A program made the position numbers and the translations under genes. 64,000 bases of DNA. It comes from Flavobacterium difficile (lineage in GTDB: Bacteria > Bacteroidota > Bacteroidia > Flavobacteriales > Flavobacteriaceae). Positions 59,059-64,000 of the stretch are shown here, one piece after another. The stretch spans positions 496,001-560,000 of the forward strand of contig NZ_JAAJBT010000001.1 in NCBI RefSeq assembly GCF_011392115.1, given 5' to 3'. The notes beneath the pieces are model-generated. The model was given only the letters and a program-made list of their open reading frames with translations, was not told the DNA's origin and did not search any database. Numbering within the stretch: position 1 is the first letter of the stretch; each line of letters opens with the position of its first letter.

Positions 59059-61836
59059 ATGGAAATGAATCTTTATAAAGAATATATTAAGGAAATTGAA
59101 GATCGTAAAGGCCAAGGTCTTCATCCAAAACCAATTGATAGCGCTGAATTATTAAGCGAAATTATAGCGCTAATTAAAGAGGTTACTAATGAATACAGAA
59201 ACGATGCGCTTCAATTTTTTATCTACAATACTTTACCAGGAACTACAAGTGCTGCTACTGAGAAAGCAAATTTCTTAAAAGAAATAATTCTAGGTAAAGA
59301 AGTAGTCAATGAAATTACTCCAGAATTCGCTTTCGAATTATTATCTCACATGAAAGGTGGTCCATCTATTGGAGTATTATTGGATTTAGCATTAGGAAAT
59401 GATATCGCTATTGCTAAAGCGGCTGCTGAAGTTCTTAAAACTCAAGTATATCTTTACGATGCAGATATGGATCGTTTGAAAGCAGCTTTCGAAAGTAATA
59501 ATGAAGTTGCAAGAGAAATTTTAGAAAGTTACGCAAAAGCAGAATTTTTTACCAAACTTCCAGAAGTTGCTGAAGAAATCAAAGTTGTGACTTTCATAGC
59601 AGGTGAAGGAGATATTTCTACCGATTTGTTATCGCCAGGAAATCAAGCACATTCACGTTCAGATCGTGAATTGCATGGAAAATGTATGATTTCGCCTCAA
59701 GCACAACAAGAAATAAAAGCCTTACAAGCGCAACATCCTGATAAATCAGTAATGTTAGTTGCAGAAAAAGGAACTATGGGTGTAGGTTCTTCTCGTATGT
59801 CAGGTGTCAATAACGTAGCGCTTTGGACAGGGAAACAAGCGAGTCCTTATGTGCCATTCGTAAACTTCGCACCAATCGTAGCAGGAACTAACGGAATTTC
59901 TCCAATTTTCTTAACAACAGTGGATGTAACGGGTGGAATTGGAATCGATTTGAAAAACTGGGTAAAAAAGACAGACGCTAATGGAGAAGTAGTTCGTAAT
60001 GAAAGTGGTGATCCAATTTTAGAAGAAGTATATTCTGTAGCAACAGGAACAGTGCTTACTATCAATACAAAAACAAAAAAATTATATAACGGAGACCAAG
60101 AATTAATCGACATTTCTAAAGCATTCACGCCTCAGAAAATGGAATTCATCAAAGCTGGTGGTTCGTATGCGATAGTTTTTGGTAAAAAAATTCAAACTTT
60201 TGCAGCTAAAACTTTAGGAATTGAAGCGCCATTAGTTTACGCTCCATCTAAAGAAGTTTCTGTTGAAGGACAAGGTTTAACCGCTGTAGAGAAAATTTTC
60301 AATAGAAATTCGGTGGGAACTATCTCTAAAAAAGCCTTACATGCAGGTTCTGATGTTCGTGTAACGGTGAATATTGTGGGTTCTCAAGATACTACAGGAT
60401 TAATGACAGCTCAAGAATTAGAATCAATGGCAGCAACAGTCATTTCTCCAATTGTTGATGGTGCTTATCAATCAGGTTGTCATACGGCTTCTGTTTGGGA
60501 TAAAAAAGCACAAGCGAATATTCCGAAATTAATGAAGTTTATGAACGACTTCGGTTTAATTACAGCGCGTGATCCAAAAGGAGAATATCACGCGATGACA
60601 GACGTTATTCATAAAGTACTTAACGATATTACTGTAGATGAATGGGCCATCATCATTGGTGGTGATTCACATACAAGAATGTCTAAAGGTGTAGCTTTCG
60701 GTGCCGATTCAGGTACAGTTGCTTTAGCTTTAGCGACTGGAGAAGCTTCTATGCCAATCCCAGAATCTGTGAAAGTGACTTTCAAAGGTCAAATGGCTAG
60801 TTACATGGATTTCCGTGATGTAGTTCACGCTACTCAAGCACAAATGTTACATAAATTTGGTGGAGAAAATGTTTTCCAAGGAAGAATTATCGAAGTACAC
60901 TTAGGAACGCTTACTGCCGATCAAGCTTTTACTTTTACAGATTGGACCGCTGAAATGAAAGCCAAAGCTTCAATTTGTATTTCTGAAGATGACACATTAA
61001 TTGAATCTTTAGAAATTGCGAAGGGAAGAATCCAAATCATGATTGATAAAGGAATGGATAACAAAACGCAAGTGCTTCAAGGATTAATCAATAAAGCAAA
61101 TAAACGTATTGCTGAAATTAAATCAGGTGAAAAACCAGGTTTACGTCCAGATGCCAATGCAAAATATTACGCGGAAGTTGAAATCGACTTAGATGTGATT
61201 AATGAGCCAATGATTGCTGATCCAGATGTAAACAACAAAGACGTTTCAAAACGTTATACACACGATACCATTCGTCCTCTTTCATTCTACGGCGGTGACA
61301 AACAAGTAGATTTAGGATTTATCGGTTCTTGTATGGTGCACAAAGGTGATATGAAAATCTTAGCACAAATGCTTAAAAATGTAGAAGCGCAAAATGGTGA
61401 AGTGAAATTTAACGCACCTCTTGTAGTAGCTCCTCCAACATATAATATTGTAGATGAATTAAAAGCGGAAGGCGACTGGGAAGTGTTACAAAGATACTCA
61501 GGTTTCGAATTTGATGATAATGCGCCTAAAGGTGCGGCACGTACAGAATACGAAAACATGTTGTATTTAGAGCGCCCAGGTTGTAACTTATGTATGGGTA
61601 ACCAAGAAAAAGCCTCTAAAGGAGATACAGTTATGGCTACTTCAACCCGTTTGTTCCAAGGTCGTGTGGTAGAAGATACGGATGAGAAAAAAGGAGAATC
61701 GTTACTTTCTTCTACACCAGTAGTGGTTTTATCTACTATATTAGGAAGAACACCTACGATTGAAGAATACAAAAAAGCGGTTGAAGGCATCAATTTAACA
61801 AAATTCGCCCCTTCAAATAAGCAAATGGTTTTATAA
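59059..61836 (+). CDS. acnB: Aconitate hydratase B (bifunctional, 2-methylisocitrate dehydratase)
   Basis: This 925-residue aconitase B interconverts citrate and isocitrate in the TCA cycle and can dehydrate 2-methylisocitrate. The AcnB order is kept: N-terminal HEAT-like domain, swivel domain, then the core. The [4Fe-4S] ligands are Cys758 (IGSCMVHKGD) and Cys842 and Cys845 (PGCNLCMGNQ). DVTGGIGIDLKNWVKK is in the swivel region. The length is normal, slightly above E. coli AcnB. A good terminator separates it from the following second aconitase. Confidence 0.97.
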   Translation: MEMNLYKEYIKEIEDRKGQGLHPKPIDSAELLSEIIALIKEVTNEYRNDALQFFIYNTLPGTTSAATEKANFLKEIILGKEVVNEITPEFAFELLSHMKGGPSIGVLLDLALGNDIAIAKAAAEVLKTQVYLYDADMDRLKAAFESNNEVAREILESYAKAEFFTKLPEVAEEIKVVTFIAGEGDISTDLLSPGNQAHSRSDRELHGKCMISPQAQQEIKALQAQHPDKSVMLVAEKGTMGVGSSRMSGVNNVALWTGKQASPYVPFVNFAPIVAGTNGISPIFLTTVDVTGGIGIDLKNWVKKTDANGEVVRNESGDPILEEVYSVATGTVLTINTKTKKLYNGDQELIDISKAFTPQKMEFIKAGGSYAIVFGKKIQTFAAKTLGIEAPLVYAPSKEVSVEGQGLTAVEKIFNRNSVGTISKKALHAGSDVRVTVNIVGSQDTTGLMTAQELESMAATVISPIVDGAYQSGCHTASVWDKKAQANIPKLMKFMNDFGLITARDPKGEYHAMTDVIHKVLNDITVDEWAIIIGGDSHTRMSKGVAFGADSGTVALALATGEASMPIPESVKVTFKGQMASYMDFRDVVHATQAQMLHKFGGENVFQGRIIEVHLGTLTADQAFTFTDWTAEMKAKASICISEDDTLIESLEIAKGRIQIMIDKGMDNKTQVLQGLINKANKRIAEIKSGEKPGLRPDANAKYYAEVEIDLDVINEPMIADPDVNNKDVSKRYTHDTIRPLSFYGGDKQVDLGFIGSCMVHKGDMKILAQMLKNVEAQNGEVKFNAPLVVAPPTYNIVDELKAEGDWEVLQRYSGFEFDDNAPKGAARTEYENMLYLERPGCNLCMGNQEKASKGDTVMATSTRLFQGRVVEDTDEKKGESLLSSTPVVVLSTILGRTPTIEEYKKAVEGINLTKFAPSNKQMVL

Positions 61837-61862
61837 TCAATTGATTACATATATATAATTTT

Positions 61863-61892
61863 AAAAGCTCGAGCGTTAAACTCGAGCTTTTT
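61863..61892 (+). terminator. Terminator after acnB
   Basis: A 10-bp perfect stem (AAAGCTCGAG / CTCGAGCTTT) with a 7-nt loop is followed by T residues. Confidence 0.9.
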
Positions 61893-61963
61893 CTTTTTTA
61901 CCTTCTTTATTTTTTGTAAATTGTGATAAATAAAAATAAAACAACAACATAAAAATAAATACT

Positions 61964-64000
61964 ATGGCATTCGATATTCAAATGATTGAAAAAGTGTATG
62001 CAACTATGGCGGAGCGAGTAGACAAAGCTCGTGAATTAGTTGGTCGTCCACTTACCTTAACGGAGAAAATTTTATATGCTCATTTATGGGAAAAAACACC
62101 TACTTCAACTTTTAAAAGAGGTGTCGATTATGTAGATTTTGCTCCAGATCGAGTAGCTTGTCAAGACGCTACGGCTCAAATGGCTTTGTTGCAATTTATG
62201 CGTGCCGGAAAAAAAACAGTTGCGGTTCCAACAACTGTGCATTGTGATCACTTAATTCAAGCCAAATCGGGAGCTGTGGAAGATTTAGCTTTCGCCAATA
62301 AACAATCCAAAGAAGTATTCGATTTTCTTTCTTCTGTTTCTAACAAATACGGAATTGGGTTCTGGAAACCGGGTTCTGGAATTATACACCAAATCGTTTT
62401 AGAAAATTATGCTTTTCCTGGCGGAATGATGATTGGTACCGATTCACATACGGTTAATGCAGGTGGTTTAGGAATGTTAGCCATCGGAGTAGGTGGTGCG
62501 GATGCTGTTGATGTCATGTCCGGAATGTCTTGGGAATTGAAATTTCCAAAACTAATCGGAGTAAAATTAACAGGTAAGTTAAACGGTTGGACCTCTCCAA
62601 AAGATGTTATTTTAAAAGTGGCAGATATTTTGACTGTTAAAGGTGGAACAGGTGCTATTTTAGAATATTTCGGTGAAGGTGCGTTATCCATGTCTTGCAC
62701 AGGAAAAGGTACCATTTGTAATATGGGTGCAGAAATTGGAGCGACCACTTCGACTTTCGGTTACGATGATTCGATGAGAAGGTATTTAGCCGCTACTGGA
62801 AGACAAGATGTAGTAAATGCAGCAGATAAAGTGGCGAATTATTTAACAGGTGATGCCGAAGTATATGCGAATCCAGAGCAATATTTCGATCAATTAATTG
62901 AAATTAACTTATCAGAGTTAGAACCACATATTAACGGTCCTTTTACACCAGACAGGGGAACGCCAGTTTCACAAATGAAAGTAGAAGCCGCTCAAAACGG
63001 TTGGCCCATAAAAGTAGAATGGGGTTTAATTGGTTCTTGTACGAATTCTTCTTATGAAGATATGAGTCGAGCCGCATCAATTGTAGAGCAAGCTGTTGCT
63101 CACGGCATCACTCCAAAAGCTGAATTCGGAATCAATCCAGGTTCAGAACAAATTCGATATACAATCGAAAGAGACGGAATTATCGCCACTTTCGAAAAAA
63201 TGGGAACAAAAGTTTTTACTAATGCCTGCGGACCATGTATCGGACAATGGGACAGAGCTGGAGCAGACAAACAAGAGAAAAACACCATCATTCATTCCTT
63301 TAACCGTAATTTTTCTAAAAGAGCCGATGGAAATCCGAATACTCATGCGTTTGTAACTTCACCAGAAATGGTGGCCGCTATAGCAATTTCTGGTCGTTTA
63401 GATTTTAATCCGTTAACAGATACTTTACTAAGTGATACGGGTGAAGAAGTAAAATTAAATCCTCCAAAAGGAGATGAATTACCGACTAAAGGTTTTGATG
63501 TAAAAGATGCCGGCTTTCAAGCGCCTGCTGAAGATGGTGCTTCAGTTGAGGTTGTGGTTTCGCCAACTTCAGATAGATTGCAATTATTAGAACCCTTTGC
63601 ACCTTGGAACGGTAAAAACATCGAAGGGGCGAAGTTGTTAATTAAAGCGTTCGGAAAATGTACCACAGATCATATTTCTATGGCCGGACCGTGGTTGCGT
63701 TTTCGTGGACATTTAGATAATATTTCAAATAATATGTTAATTGGAGCCGAAAATGCTTTCAATGGGAAAACGAATTCCGTAAAAAATCAAGTAACTGGTG
63801 ACTATGCAGAAGTTCCTGCTGTAGCTCGTACTTACAAAGCTGCTGGTATTCCTTCAATAGTTGTGGGAGATCACAATTATGGGGAAGGTTCTTCGCGTGA
63901 ACATGCGGCTATGGAACCCCGTTTTTTAGGTGTTGTAGCAGTTTTAGTAAAATCATTTGCACGTATTCACGAAACGAATTTGAAGAAACAAGGAATGTTA
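61964..64000 (+). CDS. acnA: Aconitate hydratase, mitochondrial type, 3' end missing
   Basis: A second aconitase, of the mitochondrial-like AcnA group, begins at ATG 61964 and is open for 679 codons to the right edge (relatives are about 755). The [4Fe-4S] ligands are Cys359 ([12 protein letters not shown]), Cys422 and Cys425 ([10 protein letters not shown]). The tail contains the swivel-domain block [19 protein letters not shown]. It is a separate gene from acnB, with a terminator between them; TATTTTTTG (61908-61916) nearly fits a -7 element. Confidence 0.95.
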   Translation, partial: MAFDIQMIEKVYATMAERVDKARELVGRPLTLTEKILYAHLWEKTPTSTFKRGVDYVDFAPDRVACQDATAQMALLQFMRAGKKTVAVPTTVHCDHLIQAKSGAVEDLAFANKQSKEVFDFLSSVSNKYGIGFWKPGSGIIHQIVLENYAFPGGMMIGTDSHTVNAGGLGMLAIGVGGADAVDVMSGMSWELKFPKLIGVKLTGKLNGWTSPKDVILKVADILTVKGGTGAILEYFGEGALSMSCTGKGTICNMGAEIGATTSTFGYDDSMRRYLAATGRQDVVNAADKVANYLTGDAEVYANPEQYFDQLIEINLSELEPHINGPFTPDRGTPVSQMKVEAAQNGWPIKVEWGLIGSCTNSSYEDMSRAASIVEQAVAHGITPKAEFGINPGSEQIRYTIERDGIIATFEKMGTKVFTNACGPCIGQWDRAGADKQEKNTIIHSFNRNFSKRADGNPNTHAFVTSPEMVAAIAISGRLDFNPLTDTLLSDTGEEVKLNPPKGDELPTKGFDVKDAGFQAPAEDGASVEVVVSPTSDRLQLLEPFAPWNGKNIEGAKLLIKAFGKCTTDHISMAGPWLRFRGHLDNISNNMLIGAENAFNGKTNSVKNQVTGDYAEVPAVARTYKAAGIPSIVVGDHNYGEGSSREHAAMEPRFLGVVAVLVKSFARIHETNLKKQGML

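Noticed and set aside
61287..61793. A 168-codon minus-strand frame inside acnB
   Set aside because: It lies wholly within the conserved cluster-binding region of AcnB and has low-complexity composition.
1..64000. CRISPR arrays, tRNA, rRNA, prophage or insertion sequences
   Set aside because: Looked for throughout; no regular repeat-spacer pattern, tRNA cloverleaf, transposase or integrase is visible.

Overview
The window is AT-rich chromosomal DNA from a member of the Bacteroidota, most likely Flavobacteriaceae and close to Flavobacterium. The evidence is the gene families (two outer-membrane beta-barrel TonB-dependent receptors, DUF4369 and lipocalin-like lipoproteins, DUF2805, exosortase N with its VIT-domain partner, a PID-CTERM-like peptide), the scarcity of Shine-Dalgarno sequences, and many genes preceded by the flavobacterial -7 promoter element TAnnTTTG, in a few cases with a TTG -33 element 17-23 nt upstream. 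Coding density is high. No phage, insertion sequence, CRISPR array, tRNA or rRNA was seen, and no gap without a gene exceeds about 280 bases.

Layout. 1-2.6 kb (minus): recF, a rhodanese-thioredoxin lipoprotein and murB (cut by the left edge). 2.6-9.3 kb (plus): TPR protein-ribH, a Crp/Fnr regulator, mutL, two rhomboid proteases and an endonuclease/exonuclease/phosphatase protein. 9.3-14.7 kb (minus): pentapeptide protein, DUF4369 lipoprotein, M61 peptidase, DUF2805, AlkB and an EamA transporter. 14.8-17 kb: a cytoplasmic TPR hybrid histidine kinase. 17-21 kb (minus): DUF1501/DUF1800 pair, an unrecognised secreted protein and DUF2721. 21-32 kb: TonB receptor, SGNH-like protein, YdeI-like protein, htpG, envelope proteins, an ABC ATPase and an S9 peptidase. 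32-39 kb: KAS III, a membrane-anchored trypsin-like protease, a second TonB receptor and argS. 39-44 kb: an operon of two SGNH proteins and an MBOAT acyltransferase, probably for O-acetylation of a surface glycan. 44-48 kb: a two-cysteine membrane protein with thioredoxin, small secreted proteins, ffh and folD. 48-54 kb: a YhhN-like membrane protein, a PID-CTERM peptide, three SurA/PpiC-type chaperone genes and moxR. 54-58 kb: exosortase N and its VIT-domain PEP-CTERM substrate. 58-64 kb: an esterase and two tandem aconitases, the second cut by the right edge.

Much of the window serves the cell envelope: folding (SurA-type proteins, thioredoxins), proteolysis (rhomboids, M61, S9, trypsin-like), surface sorting (exosortase N), outer-membrane import and glycan acylation. 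These are interleaved with core housekeeping genes. The most unusual items are the exosortase N/VIT pair with a separate PID-CTERM peptide, a MutL whose endonuclease residues look degenerate, a 21-bp palindromic element in three intergenic copies, and several terminator hairpins whose stems also encode protein C-termini.
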